DNA of 64,000 nt. It comes from Scatophagus argus (Eukaryota; Chordata; Actinopteri; Scatophagidae). The first letter of the stretch is position 1, and every line of letters begins with the position of its first letter. Positions 39,301 through 51,300 of the stretch are shown one piece after another. Both the position numbers and the translations under genes were made by a program. Below the pieces are notes generated by a model. The model searched no databases and had not been told where the DNA came from. It saw only the letters and a program-made list of their open reading frames with translations. The stretch is from assembly GCF_020382885.2 (NCBI RefSeq), contig NC_058501.1, positions 12,683,501-12,747,500 of the forward strand, given 5' to 3'.

Positions 39301-41961
39301 TTTTGTCATTTTATTTCTGATTCAAACTCAGTTTCCTTGGGCAAATCAGAAGACGATAATTCTTGCTTCATACTCGGTATTTCCAAATGTCCTGTTGTCT
39401 TAGTGTTATTGTCTAGTGTGTTTTATTTTATTACAGTGAAGTCCAGCTCAGACTCAGTTCAAGCTGAGCCCTACCAAAAATCCTGTTTCATTCCTTGTCT
39501 GGTGCCCCCCACACGCCCGGAAGAGGACATCTTGTTCCAGTGGCGTTTAAGGAGAAAGATTGAGCAGGCCAGAGAGTGGCCCTTGCAACACTCCAGTTTT
39601 CATAGTCCTGCATTTAGCTGGCAGGCCTCCAGCTTAAGCAATCCCTCAGCCAGTGGACAGGTTTACAAGGTTAGACTTACAGTGTATGATATTAACTCCA
39701 TGTTTTGACTTTAATATTTACTCTGAATGTATGGAATAATTTAGATTTCCTCTTTCTTGCATCATCTGTAACAACAGCAGAGTCCGCAACCTCCTGAATT
39801 CTCACAGAGAGCTACACATCCAAACGTCACTGCTCCCCAGACAGAAATTAAAGAAGGCCATGAAACATGTCCCCCAGCTTCAGGTCCACCTTCCTTCCCT
39901 GCATCTGTTGTGTCTGGGTCTTCAGTCTCTCAACCCCAGGCTATTGCCCATGTCCCTGCCCATATGCATTTACTCTGTGATGTCTTGCCTTGTCCCATCC
40001 AGTCATCTCATGCTGGTACGCAACAAAAAAATTCTCAAAATATCGATGAGACTCCCAAAGATACCAAAGTTGTCTGTAAAAACACCCAACTCCCGGGAAA
40101 GTCAATGAATACCTTCACTGATGAGCCTATTCGTGAAGATATGCCATCCCTACTATCTGCTTTCCCTGGAAGTATAGACAGACAGGGGCCCGGTCACTAC
40201 AAAACAACTCAGAGGAGCAAGAACGAGGAAGCGCAGCCAAAAGAGTCACAGAAGAAGACCACAACCTCCCTCAAACAGCAGAAGAAATCAAGGTCAAGTC
40301 TTGAAATATGCACACAATTTAGAAAGTTCACGTCTGAATGCACAATATACCTGTTTTTTTGCAGACATACAGTCGGCAGAGAACATTCTGATTTGCCTGT
40401 CTCTACAAACAGGACTTCTTCTCATCAGAGAGTTCCCAAAAAGGTCATTCCATGGACAGAGCAGCAACAACAGAAGGGGAGCCAGAAAGTTTCCAGTGAA
40501 AGACGTACGGGCGATTATGCACCGCCACCACCACCCTCTCCAGTCCACAGTGCCTTAGGACAGGTCAGTACATGCACAAGCTGCAAAGGCTTTTTACACA
40601 CTCTGCCAGTTCTCAAATTATTTTGTTTAGTGCTCTCTGTGTAGTTCATTTGAAACAAAACCTTATGAAGCCAGGGAGGCGTTCTGCTTACTTTGTCTTA
40701 ATGTTTTTCCTGCTGTCATCATAATAACTTGGATGACTTGCCAGCAGTATATGCGATGAACTGAACGATGCCAGTGTGTTGCTAGTCAAAATGCAGCAGT
40801 TTATTTTTAGATTTACAGATCTTACATTTCACCTTTGTTTACATGAGGTGGTTGCTCAATCCAAAAATCCATATTTGGTTTCTTGTGGGAAATGATCATT
40901 CTAAGTTGTGTTCATAGACTGCATGTAAGATATTGACCTATTAAATCATTTAAGATACACGATTGTTCATTTCTAAACATGGAAAAAATGGCAGAGATTC
41001 TTTAAGTATGCTACAGTTACCAAAAATCTTAAATGTTGCTACCATCATTTTTCTATATATTAGGTGTCATATCGTCATCTGACGTTAAGGTGCATTGTAA
41101 TTGTGGTAATTTAAAGCGCCATTAACCCGTATGTTGCTCTCATTCGATCTTGACAGGTAGTTTCAGAGGTTTTGTTCCCCACGGTGGATTCATCTCCTGC
41201 ACAAAGGACCCCTGTCTTGTCGATTTCTCCTCTTCGTACCGTCTCTCCACCTCCGCAATCCTCGGTTCCTCCATGCAATGCACAGAACTCTGTGGGGGTC
41301 ATTTCACAGCTGCTGCAAGAGGCTGAAGGTGAGCCCATGGCAGCACAGGGCACCAACCCTTTACCCTGCAGTTACTTGTGGAGAATATGTTTCACCTATG
41401 AATAGCTTCCACTCATGACATTCCAAAACCCTTCTTGAACTTTCTCTTTCTTTTTCTCTCTCTCCTTTTTAACATTTGTGATCCACACCTAATTTCACTC
41501 TAATCATAATGGTGCATGACGGTAACTGGTAGTCTTGGTACTCTATGCACATGCTGATAATATTCTATTGTCCTTCACTGCTCATAACCTTTAAGAAGAA
41601 TGTTGTTCTTTCCTTTTCAGATTCAGATGGAAAGGAGTTTGAAGATGACCCCTTATTACAAGTCCTTCGAAAACAGAGAACATGGGTAAAGGAGCAGATC
41701 AGGTAAAATAACCTATTCATTGTTCAGCTATCTAAATAGATGGCCATCATTTAAGTAAAATTATGTTGTTAATCGAGGGCTGTTAATATATAAAAAACCT
41801 GAAATATCTCTCTTGTAATGTTATTAGAATAACATGAATGTAACACCTCAAATTCTAGACAAATAATCTACTGTAATTTTCCTTTTAGTGAAGTGGACTT
41901 CAAGTTGAATGAACTCCTGGACAAGCAACAAGTTACTTATACAATGGCAAGAGACCCTTGA
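36351..41961 (+). CDS. proser3: Proline and serine rich protein 3
   Basis: Thirteen exons: 36351-36361, 36437-36545, 36645-36916, 37371-37522, 37661-37764, 38960-39045, 39125-39258, 39437-39669, 39781-40292, 40365-40563, 41157-41328, 41621-41702 and 41889-41961. They total 2139 nt, or 712 residues. The protein is largely disordered and Ser/Pro-rich. Two compact blocks look constrained: YIERFRHGPPQSREERQQ followed by LPFWWLSP (exon 4), and EEDILFQWRLRRKIEQARE (exon 8). A charged C-terminal segment (LQVLRKQRTWVKEQI, then EVDFKLNELLDKQ) is probably helical. No enzyme domain is visible and the molecular role is not known to me. The name rests on these blocks and on its place between lin37 and hspb6, as in mammals. 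Exon 1 encodes only MKS plus part of a codon. Confidence 0.82.
37141..37352 (+). repeat. LINE 3'-end-like insertion in proser3 intron 3
   Basis: It begins 'aagatggcgctgcagcaa', passes through a T-rich body, and ends 'gtgaatttccccactgcggg' then 'atcaataaagtt' and a 'cttat' tandem tail. This ending is a common teleost non-LTR retrotransposon 3' end. The insertion finishes about 20 bp before exon 4. Confidence 0.6.
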
Positions 41962-41989
41962 TGTAGTTGCTTTTTTGATTTTATAAAGA

Positions 41990-42002
41990 AATAAAGTTTA
42001 TT
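41990..42002. terminator. Abutting poly(A) signals of proser3 (+) and hspb6 (-)
   Basis: AATAAA at 41990-41995 lies 29 nt past the proser3 stop. One base later TTTATT at 41997-42002 is AATAAA on the minus strand, about 400 nt past the hspb6 stop. The converging genes therefore appear to end within the same few tens of bases. Confidence 0.55.
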
Positions 42003-42399
42003 TTTTTTTAAAGAAATATTTCCACATCAAGTAGTTTATATGTCTGTGTGCATCATTAATCACAAGAACAATACAGTGCATTTTACAAAAGTTGCACAAA
42101 GAAGCAGCAGCTTAAACTGTGAACACAGAATATTTACAAAGACTGGTTCCTTGAAACATTATGTAAGATTGATGAGTAATAGCAGGGCAGTATATACAAA
42201 CGTCAAGGAGAAGGGAATATTAGAACGGTGCCAGGAACAGAACAAATGTGAGTTTTGGCACATGCCGAGTGTGGAGACTGGAGGAGGGGGAGGCTGAAAT
42301 TATTGCTGTTTGTGCCTGTGTGTTTGTAAAGGCTTCTGTTGCATTTGTTTTCATACATGGTGGAGACAGCAGATATTTGAGTGTTTGGTATTGAAGTGA

Positions 42400-43367
42400 T
42401 CACATCAGCATTCTGGAGCTCTCAGTTTGCAGCATCGGTGCAGATATGATAAGGATGCCTTCTGGGGAGACTGCTGACTCCAAAGCCATGGTGTGCACTC
42501 CCTTTGGGATTCGGTAGCGGCGGCTAAACTGCCGTGTTGTAAACCCTGGACCATCCTTCTGACAAAACAAAGAGATAAATACAAGTATAGAGGACAACTC
42601 AAACCATAAATGTTCTAAATAAATGAATAACATAATGCTCCTCCCAGAATACCAACCTTTTTCTCTTCATGCTTTCCCTGCACTTCCACAAAGTCTCCTA
42701 TCACCTTAACCATCAGGTCCTCTGGGTTGAAATCCTTTACATCAACTTTAACTGTAAAACCGCTGTCATCACAGTTCACCTACCAACATAAGCAGAAATA
42801 GTGTATATTCAAAATAAAATATCTTAGAACACAGTAAATTGGCATCAAAATATGTACTTCAAAGATTAGATAGTCTGAACAATAATTTGGTGTGAAATTT
42901 CAATCTTCAAGTTGGAAACAGGAACCTTGGGCTTTGGACTGAATCTGTGTTTTGTTTTGTTTTTTTTTGTTTTTTTATATATATATATATATTTACTGAT
43001 GTAAATTGTTAAATACAGTTGAAAACGGTGTGGAAAATGTTACTAAGTTCATACCAATATCTTTACTTGTCGGGCTATTGATCACGTTACAATTACAAAA
43101 GAGTTTTCAGTTTTTCACTGAATGTTTGCGTCGTGTGGCACTACTGAACCAAAAGTAAAGTATTATTTACAATTTCCCATTACATAGCTTTTCTAACTCA
43201 AAATGACCTACCTCTGCAGAGCTGGTATTATCGGTCTCTGGAATTAGTAACTTCGGTGACCACTTGTATTGTCCATAAGTCCCATTCAGCCGAGGAATGA
43301 GAGGTGGCAAAACCTTTTCCCATGGGATACCACCAGCTGGCAGAGTGGGTGGCAGGATGAAATCCAT
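42400..43367 (-). CDS. hspb6: Small heat shock protein HSPB6 (Hsp20)
   Basis: Three minus-strand coding exons: 43367-43212, 42779-42657 and 42558-42400. They total 438 nt, or 145 residues. The N-terminal arm [13 protein letters not shown]...[14 protein letters not shown] is followed by the alpha-crystallin domain from GHFELEK-region/[17 protein letters not shown]. That domain includes the strand block [13 protein letters not shown] and the conserved [11 protein letters not shown], then [11 protein letters not shown]. The C-terminal tail is short and has no IXI/V motif, as in mammalian HSPB6. It is an ATP-independent chaperone that holds partly unfolded proteins, prominent in muscle. The start is the first ATG after a clean acceptor at 43373. 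A 5' non-coding exon ends at 43467 (donor aagag|gtaagt). The neighbours proser3 and lin37 support the paralogue call. HSPB1-like paralogues are the main alternative. Confidence 0.85.
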
Positions 43368-43466
43368 TTCTGATCGGCAGAAAATGTAAAAAAAAAAAAC
43401 AAAAAGAAAAGTTGACTTGACAGCAGTGAAGTCTACCGCATGTGAGACACTTGCTAGAACTTACCT

Positions 43467-43637
43467 CTTCTTAAATTCCCTGACCAAATTAGCGTACAAA
43501 CGGGAGAGCACGGCCCCTGTTTAACTGTTTGTGTTCCCCGCTGAAGTCCTCCAGTGAGAAGCGATGATGATGATGATGATGAAGAACTGGAGCGCCCGTC
43601 TGTCTGCCTGCAGGCTCTCCTCCCTCTCGGTGTCTGG
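43467..43637 (-). other. hspb6: Inferred non-coding exon 1 of hspb6
   Basis: The low end is a GT donor on the minus strand at 43466/43467. The high end is set about 30 bp downstream of the TATA box at 43664-43670. It contains a (GAT)n-like run at 43564-43582. Confidence 0.5.
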
Positions 43638-43663
43638 CGTGACTCTGCGTTATGCTGTGTGTG

Positions 43664-43670
43664 TTTTATA
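43664..43670 (-). promoter_or_regulatory. TATA box of hspb6
   Basis: TATAAAA on the minus strand upstream of the inferred first exon. No clear multi-unit heat-shock element was found nearby, which fits a tissue-specific rather than strongly heat-induced gene. Confidence 0.55.
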
Positions 43671-45224
43671 CTGGCGTTGCATAATGAGTTGGGAATCCAC
43701 AGTGGGGCACCTTGCTTCTGTTCTGGACTAATGCGTACCCTTGGGTGTTCAGGCTGGGCCACGTAGGATAAGAGCGCATTGTTTGGGGAGACGCAGCTGT
43801 TGCGGGCTTATTGGCAATTAAGGTGTTTATTAGCCATTACCAATACTGAAGCCTGCGGTTTATTCTGAGCGATAATGGCACCGGTATGAACAGGCTGTGT
43901 TAAAGTTATAAGACATGTTATGAAGTAATGAGCTTAAGGTCAGTTGTCAAGGAAGGTCTATCCAAAAATAAGTTTAAAAGAAGATGTTGTTGACCCTCGT
44001 GAGCTGATGCGGGACGGACAGTGACAGCAGGGACGTCCCAGACACATGCCAGAGCACGTGTGTGCTGCCAATAAGCCCACCCCCCACCCCCCGTCCCCCG
44101 TCCCATCACCCTCTGTCACTGTTCAGATCATTTCCCCAAGTGAAAACAAGTTGCTCAGAGTTTAAATACTCCAGTCCATAAGAAAGCATCTAATTTTATG
44201 GTTTAATTTATAACTGCTAATATTTACTCCTTACCACTATTACTATTTTATTGGTTAAGTAACTTGTTATCAAGTGATTGTAGAGTTTATTTGCCTCTGT
44301 AATATACTAAACAAACTCAAGTGAAACAGCACTTGAGTAAATTTAGGTGACATGCACATAAAATACTATACACTTGAAAACAGTGTTTAATATTCATTAA
44401 AAGATTCTTTACTTTTTACTTCCCATAAATCTGTTTTATTAAGTGACTCCCTGAATGGTGAAAAGTACTGAGTATGCTGACACACCTGACTTGTTCTTGG
44501 CAGACTTTCACAAAGTCATAAGTTTGCATGGTGGGCACATGTTCTCCCTGTTAGTAATGTCGAACCTGTCACTTAAGCTTTGACTGGAGTGACTAAAAAT
44601 GGCTGTGATTATGTTATGACTCATATAGGGTGACATGGAAGTGGGGACATTTGGAGGGATTAAGTTATTGGGTTTCACAACAGGCGCCAGTGATTGTCCA
44701 GACTTTAGAAGACTTCAATAACCACGCAAAACATTAGGAGTATAAGTGGAGATAATAGCTCACAGATGAGTCACCACACAAAAAGTCCACACAGATTCAA
44801 AGATCATAGAGAGATAATGATATACAAACATTCTGGCATGCCATGGGAAATATAGCACATAGAGTAAAAACACAGTAGCTTAAAAGCATTATGGATGTTC
44901 TTTTTATTTGTCATTTATACACAAGTAAAAATAACTTTGGATGCACAGTAACACATGAACAATAACCACTTATAAGTCAGCTGAATAAAAAGAACAACCT
45001 GAAAGCAGATCTAGCTTTATCATTGGTAGATACTGTCATGATCGTTAATATTGTCTGCTATACAAGATTAATTAGCCTACTCCAAAAGCAAAGAACTTTG
45101 TGAAATGCCTTAACAAGCATAAAAAAACAACAATGTTCAAACCCTACAGCATTTATCCTTTGATGACAGTCATAGATAAATCACCAAACCAAAGTCTTTC
45201 ACTGTAATTAAAGAAGGAAAATGA
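43671..45224. other. Spacer between hspb6 and psenen
   Basis: The right-hand kilobase is AT-rich. There is a C-rich run near 44077-44108. No exon, RNA gene or repeat was recognised. Confidence 0.5.
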
Positions 45225-45230
45225 TTTATT
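45225..45230 (-). terminator. Poly(A) signal of psenen
   Basis: AATAAA on the minus strand about 50 nt past the stop codon. Confidence 0.6.
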
Positions 45231-45280
45231 CCATTGTAGTGGAACAGTTAGTTTCCAAAGGCCTGCCATCAAAAAATGTC

Positions 45281-46760
45281 TCATGGAATGCCCAGTGGAA
45301 TTGTGAAGGAGAGGTAATCTCCCACCTCCCCCCACTGTGCTCTGAAGTGCTGGAAAATAGTGATCCATGTGGTGAGTACTGCTACCCACAATAGCAACCC
45401 CAGTGCTGACCGCTTCACATCTAAATAAAAGAAAAAAAAAAAAAAAACACAGTTAGTTACTTGCAATTAAAACAATGGTCACACATACAGATTTATCATG
45501 CTCTAGCTTTGCCTAAAGTTTTCCTTTGCAAACTTAAGCTCACAGGATTGCAAATATGCCGTTTGACAACATTTGCACAACACGTTTTCTAAATCAAAAG
45601 TGTCAGTGTCATAGTGGCACAAATTTATGTGGGGAAAAACTAAATAACTAACCAAAAGGACATTTGTTGTCTTAACTGATGATGTGAACAAAAGTATGAC
45701 AACACAGGAATAAACGCCTGTTAATGTAAGATAGCTGAAAATATGAACGATGTTTTAGATCTCACGTATACGAATACAAGAATTCTATTAAGTCATTGCC
45801 CAGCATTTCATCAACTTTCTTCAACTAAAAATGTCAATCCATCTCAATTAACATAAGGACTGAAAAGATGTCCTAACCTCACCACAGGACGTTGTTAAAG
45901 ATCAAAAATGCAAACATATTCTGTTTAGTGAGTGTATACAGAGTGTATAACGAGAGAGAAAATTTCTTGTATTAAAGTGGCACTTCTGACACTTACAGGT
46001 TTTTATCTGGAGTTGCTCAGTGTAGGCTGGTTTTACAAATGCCTCTCGAAAAAACCAAACAACATTGACCAGCCACAGGAATGGGAGAAAAGCAAATCCA
46101 CCTAAATAAAAAAAAAATGGAAAGGGCATCTTCAGTGACAACACCTCTGAATTAATATTTGGACAAACCTACTTAAGACCTCTCATGTTCTACTTTGACA
46201 TGTATTTCTGAATGTGCATTATTTTTGTGTGTGTGTGTATAACCAGCTTTTGGAGGTACAATTTGTTTCTGAGGACTTTATAAATAAAGTATGGAAGCTA
46301 TATATTATATCTGTTTTGTCTCACTCTTGTGTTGTAATTGGTTGGACTATTTTATCTTTAAAACACACTTAGTGTAAGTCCCTTTGGATAGTTCACCATT
46401 GGAAGTATCATCTAAATGAATGGAATGTAAAAATGTAAACACAAGAATGTAAAACTGTAGAACACTGTAATGTTGGTAATTGCAGTAAATGAGAAAAGGT
46501 AAATTAATGCTATTCCAACATCTTTGCAATACTGCGCACACATACTTCCTACTACGCCTGCATAAGTTAGTGCCCCACTATGGGACAATACAGTCAACAA
46601 GTCTTGTCACACTCCTGATCCTCTTAATATTTCTACATGTATCCAAAACTATTTTTACATATATATAAACTGTATAAATCATTTCTTAAGTACTCTCACC
46701 TAAGTAATATTTTCTGCATAGGCTGAGTTTCTCTTCGTTGGGTAATCGTTCCAGGTTCAT
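45281..46760 (-). CDS. psenen: PEN-2, gamma-secretase subunit
   Basis: Three minus-strand exons: 46760-46700, 46101-45997 and 45420-45281. They total 306 nt, or 101 residues, exactly the usual PEN-2 length. The sequence starts [20 protein letters not shown]. It continues through the membrane segment [18 protein letters not shown] and the conserved [17 protein letters not shown] second helix, [19 protein letters not shown], precedes the invariant C-terminal [15 protein letters not shown]-2 joins presenilin, nicastrin and APH-1, and triggers presenilin endoproteolysis and activity toward Notch, APP and other membrane stubs. All residues I know to be conserved are present, so the gene looks functional. 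Confidence 0.97.
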
Positions 46761-48380
46761 CCTGATTTTTAGTAGATCTTGCTTCAAAAAAAGAAAACAA
46801 GAAGTTAAAGTTAGCTCGAGAAAGACATCAAACTTGTGATAAACATGATGTTGCTGGTTATGTTTACGTTTCAGACAAGATCGCCTACTAGCCTTGCCAT
46901 TGACAGAGTCTTTTACGAAAATTGAATAAAATTAATGAGCAATGAGACGACCCCTAGTGCTTGCCGACCTGGTTTGCATTGTCATATGACTCGAAATTCA
47001 CCTGAGGCTAACATTAGCTTTTCGATAGCTTTGCAATATAACATTAGGCAGGCCCGACTGTTACAAACAGCCATAGCAGTAACTTACATCAATCTCTGGA
47101 TACTGGGTGAAGCTGTTTTATGATGTTTCCAAGGTGATAGAATACTATACATTCATGTCATAATTTACCTTATATTTTGAAGGCCCAAAACTCTGAGAAT
47201 GGTCGCGAATACACCAAATACGGAGAAATCAAACAACACTTCCTCCTTCTTCTTCTTCTCGATCGCATTCTTCTTCGTCTATCTCTTTTGTTTGTTATGG
47301 CAGCCATACGCTAACTTGCATCCATACCGCCATCTACTGTACCAAAGTGTGTAACACGATGGATTCGTCCGTGTCCTGTAATAAGTGGAAGTAGTAGGTT
47401 TTTCTATTTTTTGTAAAAAACCCTTTGAGTTTAGATTATTTTGCATCACATTATCCCACCACAGCTGTCTAAATCTTAGACCATAAATTTATAAGCTTAC
47501 AGTCTTATATCTTCTGTTGACGTTAAATTTGTACTGAAGAAGACATTTTGCTTAATTTCTAGTACTTTACATCACTAACACTTTTACACACTTTTTTTTT
47601 CCATAGTCAGTTTATTTTTGTTCAATTTATTCATTTACATGTATGAGCTGGAACTTCTTTCACATACGCTAAGTGTACACACAAAAGTGAGTTATATCAG
47701 ATTTAGGACACGGACGATTTTCGCTTCTTCTAGTATCATCAGCTTTTCTAGTGACAATAAAGATGCTTACTGCCATCTACTGAATTGGCATGTGTAGAGC
47801 CAGGGCAATACATCAATGAGTATAATGCACTTGATCATAGAAACACCGAGCAAATGATGTACTTAATTGTTTGTCCTTAGAGTCGCTATTGGATAAATGC
47901 AATTAAGCAAAATATTGAAGGAATGTAATGATTATTTTGAGGCTGTTGTTTGCAGTGTTTGTGAGATGTGTTGAGGTATTATGCTTGTATTTATTACATA
48001 TGGAGAGTCTCGCGACATTTAGCGCACCGTTATGCTCTTCAAAAATATTTTTAAATAGCATACGAGACAGCTTTGAAATCTCAACATGTAGTGTTCACGT
48101 TGACATTACCAAACGTTATTGGTGGTTTGGGTTTAGTTGTCACCGAATCAAGACTCGTAACTGTCTAACTAAGTCTCATACAGAGATGCAACATGTGTAC
48201 CATTCTGAATTGAGGTTTGACATACAATCACCAACAGAGGTCGACTCGCTCGCCAATTTGGAGCCTCACAGAAAGAACTCACTTTCCCTTGCAGCATTGC
48301 GCCTCCCCCCTCCCATCTCGCGCCTTCCCTCTTGTCTCTCCTCGAACTGCTAGCCGTCCGTGTGTGTTGTTGTTGAAGCA
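46761..48380. other. Divergent upstream region of psenen and kmt2b
   Basis: psenen (-) and kmt2b (+) diverge from here. A pyrimidine-rich stretch at 47235-47290 and a CpG-richer stretch at 48230-48380 are the likely promoter and 5' UTR zones. The phrase 'gccatctactg' occurs at about 47329 and 47773. A 141-codon open frame at 47928-48353 shows no recognised domain and was not called. Confidence 0.45.
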
Positions 48381-51300
48381 ATGATGGCGGCAGCGGGATG
48401 CGGATCAGCAACCGCGGCTGCCGTAGGAGGCCAAGGTGGAACCGCTACGGCCAGAGGTCGTTTCCCCGGTCGGCCTTGGTCGTCACGCAGTCGTTTGCGC
48501 TCCGAGAAGCGATGGCAACTCGGACGATCAGGCTTAGAAGCTGATGATATGACTAACGGAGGGCCAAGGCCCGCAAACCTGGTTCTATCGTTAAACGAAG
48601 ACCAGTCTCACTTGCGCTTACTCGGGATAGAGGCGAGCCACAAGATCCTTGGCCAGGCTGGATACAGCTCTAGTGGGAGTGAAGAGGTGAGGTCCCAAAC
48701 CGACCCAGGAGTTAGTATCCTTATTTCATCTTTACATTTTGTGTGATCGTTAAATGTGCAAGAATGAGTGCTGTCCACAGCAGTGTGAATGGTTAGTGCC
48801 ATGGAGAAATGTCAACATCCCTTCGCTAGGCTAGCGTTAACTTTAGCGTACATGCTAACTAAGGTTAGCACAGTGCAGCTTTCCATGACATTTAATGAAC
48901 AGTCGCAACACCTATTGCCACTTCCACAAAGCAGCAGAATAGTTTAAGTTACATTAATACTGTTCAATAAATCACTGTCATGTAAGGTAAAATATTGGAG
49001 GGTTAAAATATGAGTGGAAGATTTTTATAAAAAAGTCAATGAGTGAGTACGCGAATTTGTAAACAGGGATCGCAATTATTTCATGTATGGCCCGCTCGTT
49101 ATCGGAACATAGTAAGTTAGCAGCTAACGTTAGCTAATAGTGATAGCGAACACAAAGAACGTGAAAGCTAGCTCCTCCGTATCCTGCACAGCGGCTAACT
49201 GCTCTGTTTTCACAAGCCGTTCAGATGCGGGCAGAGTTGCCTGTGTAAGTATTTTAAATGAGACAGCATACACAAATCTTACGGGAACCTACATTTATGT
49301 CTAAGATAAGTGCGATATTAACACTCTTATACCAATATTTGGATTTAATTTATAGCTCGGTAACTTAGCTTTTCTGTGGGCAGAAGTGAGCTCGAATGCT
49401 TTCGGCTAACTGCTAGCTAATGTTACTAAGCACAACAGATTTAAATGGTGGTGCACAAGTGTGACAAAGCCACTCACCCTTGTTACGAGAACTGAAGTCT
49501 CGCAATTAGAACACATTTAATGATAGTCGTTGATGTCTACAGTGGCGCTGTTCTTATGCTTAAAAGGTGACAGCTGCAAGCATGAGGAAGATGTACAGTA
49601 CTTGGAGGGAATCGTACTTACAGACTCACCCATTCGTTCATTTGTTCATAGGTAGTGTAGTTGTTCTTCCTAACTGTTTAAGTGGGATTCATACAAACGT
49701 TGCAAAGATAGGAGTTTTCAAGAGGTGATAACAACTCAGATGTAACATGTAAGTGCAATGTGAAAAGTTCAGTAAGAGTTTCCCCAAACAGCTAAATATC
49801 TTTTTTTAGTTGCTACCTGTACAGGTCCTGTTCATGTTCAAGACCATACAACTCAAATGCGATGAATGACAGGATTTGGTTTGAATGTGGAAAAATGAAA
49901 ACAAATGTTCATTCTCTGTCAATTATATTATTGCACTGAAGTCCTAGTTAAGTAACCTGTTTTTTTTATTATTTGGCATAGGTGTTGGTCTAGTATTCTA
50001 ACAGTCTGTTTATGGATCAATACATTTGACGACCTTGGTGTTTATGTTGGGTGTATTGATAAAATCTTCACTATCTAGCACCTTAATTCATTCTTCATAA
50101 TGAACATTCAGAGAATTTGTCATCTACTCTCACTGTGTAGTGGATGTAATACATATCATGCACTGGAATTCAAAATAAGTGCTATAACCCATGCATTTCA
50201 GTCATTGTTTTTGTTAATGGTTTGGCAGCCTCTAACAGAGGGGTTATTTGTTGCTTCTTGTTAGTTACCTGTCTCTGTTTTTAAAGGGAGATGACTTCAA
50301 AGGATTTGAAGCAGAGAAAAAAGGCTCTAAAGGACCTGTATGGTCTCAACAAAACCCTTCCAAAGGTAAAGACAAATATATTACATTTTTATTACAATAT
50401 ATTATGTTACATTTGGTGTTACTTATGAGCCACTCATAAGTTCAAGTTTGAATAAGGCGTGCAGCAGTATGAAAGGGAGTTGTTTTTTTTTTTTTTTTTT
50501 TTTGTCGCAGTTTTGCTGTTAAGGGAAGAGCCATGGATTTTGTCATGTTTTCTTATTTATTTTTTTTAGGTGATGCTGTCAACACAAAATCTAAACGACA
50601 AAGTGAGAAGCTACCACTTAAAACGCCAGCTGTGGAGGCAGCTATTACCCCACCTGATCCTGTAAAAGATGTGAAATCTTTGGAGGAAATACAAGGCTTA
50701 TCTCCTGAAACAGAGCCTGCAAAGGATTGCAGGAAAGGTTCGAAAGGAAAAAACACTATGGATCGACAGTCCACTAAAAGTGGAGCGTCATCAGCAGCAC
50801 CAAGGATTACTATAAAGTTGGTGGCCAAAAAGAAAATAAAAACCATAAAGGAGCCTAATAAGAAAACAGTAAAGAAACTGAAGATGAAAGGAATTCAGGA
50901 TCAGCCTAAAGACAAGGACATTCAGGGTGAGCAGATTTCAAGTGCTCATGTCAAATTAAAAACTGAACCACAAGAGGATAAACATGACACAGAAGATAAG
51001 GGAGGGGGCTCTGCACCTGCCAGAAGGCGTGGGAGATCTGCTTCAAAGACAAAGCCTGTTTGTCAGCCTAGCTCCAAAAGTGTGAGTGATGACCAAAAAT
51101 CGAAAAAGAGGACATCAGTAGATCGACTCGACACTGTAAAGGACAGTGGGACTGTAGAGCCAAAAACGAATACAAAGAAATCGAAGCATAAGGAAACTGG
51201 TACAGAGCAAAGTTCTGAAGTTAATCAATTAGTTGTTCGCCGGAGCAACAGAGTCACTAACTTACCCTCTAAAAGTGTCTCTGAAGGTGCAACTGAACCA

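Noticed and set aside
43564-43582. Acidic poly-Asp protein near hspb6
   Set aside because: It is a translated (GAT)n microsatellite in the wrong strand, within the inferred hspb6 5' UTR.
47928-48353. A 141-codon open frame ending just before kmt2b
   Set aside because: No recognised domain, no start context, and it overlaps the probable promoter and 5' UTR of kmt2b.
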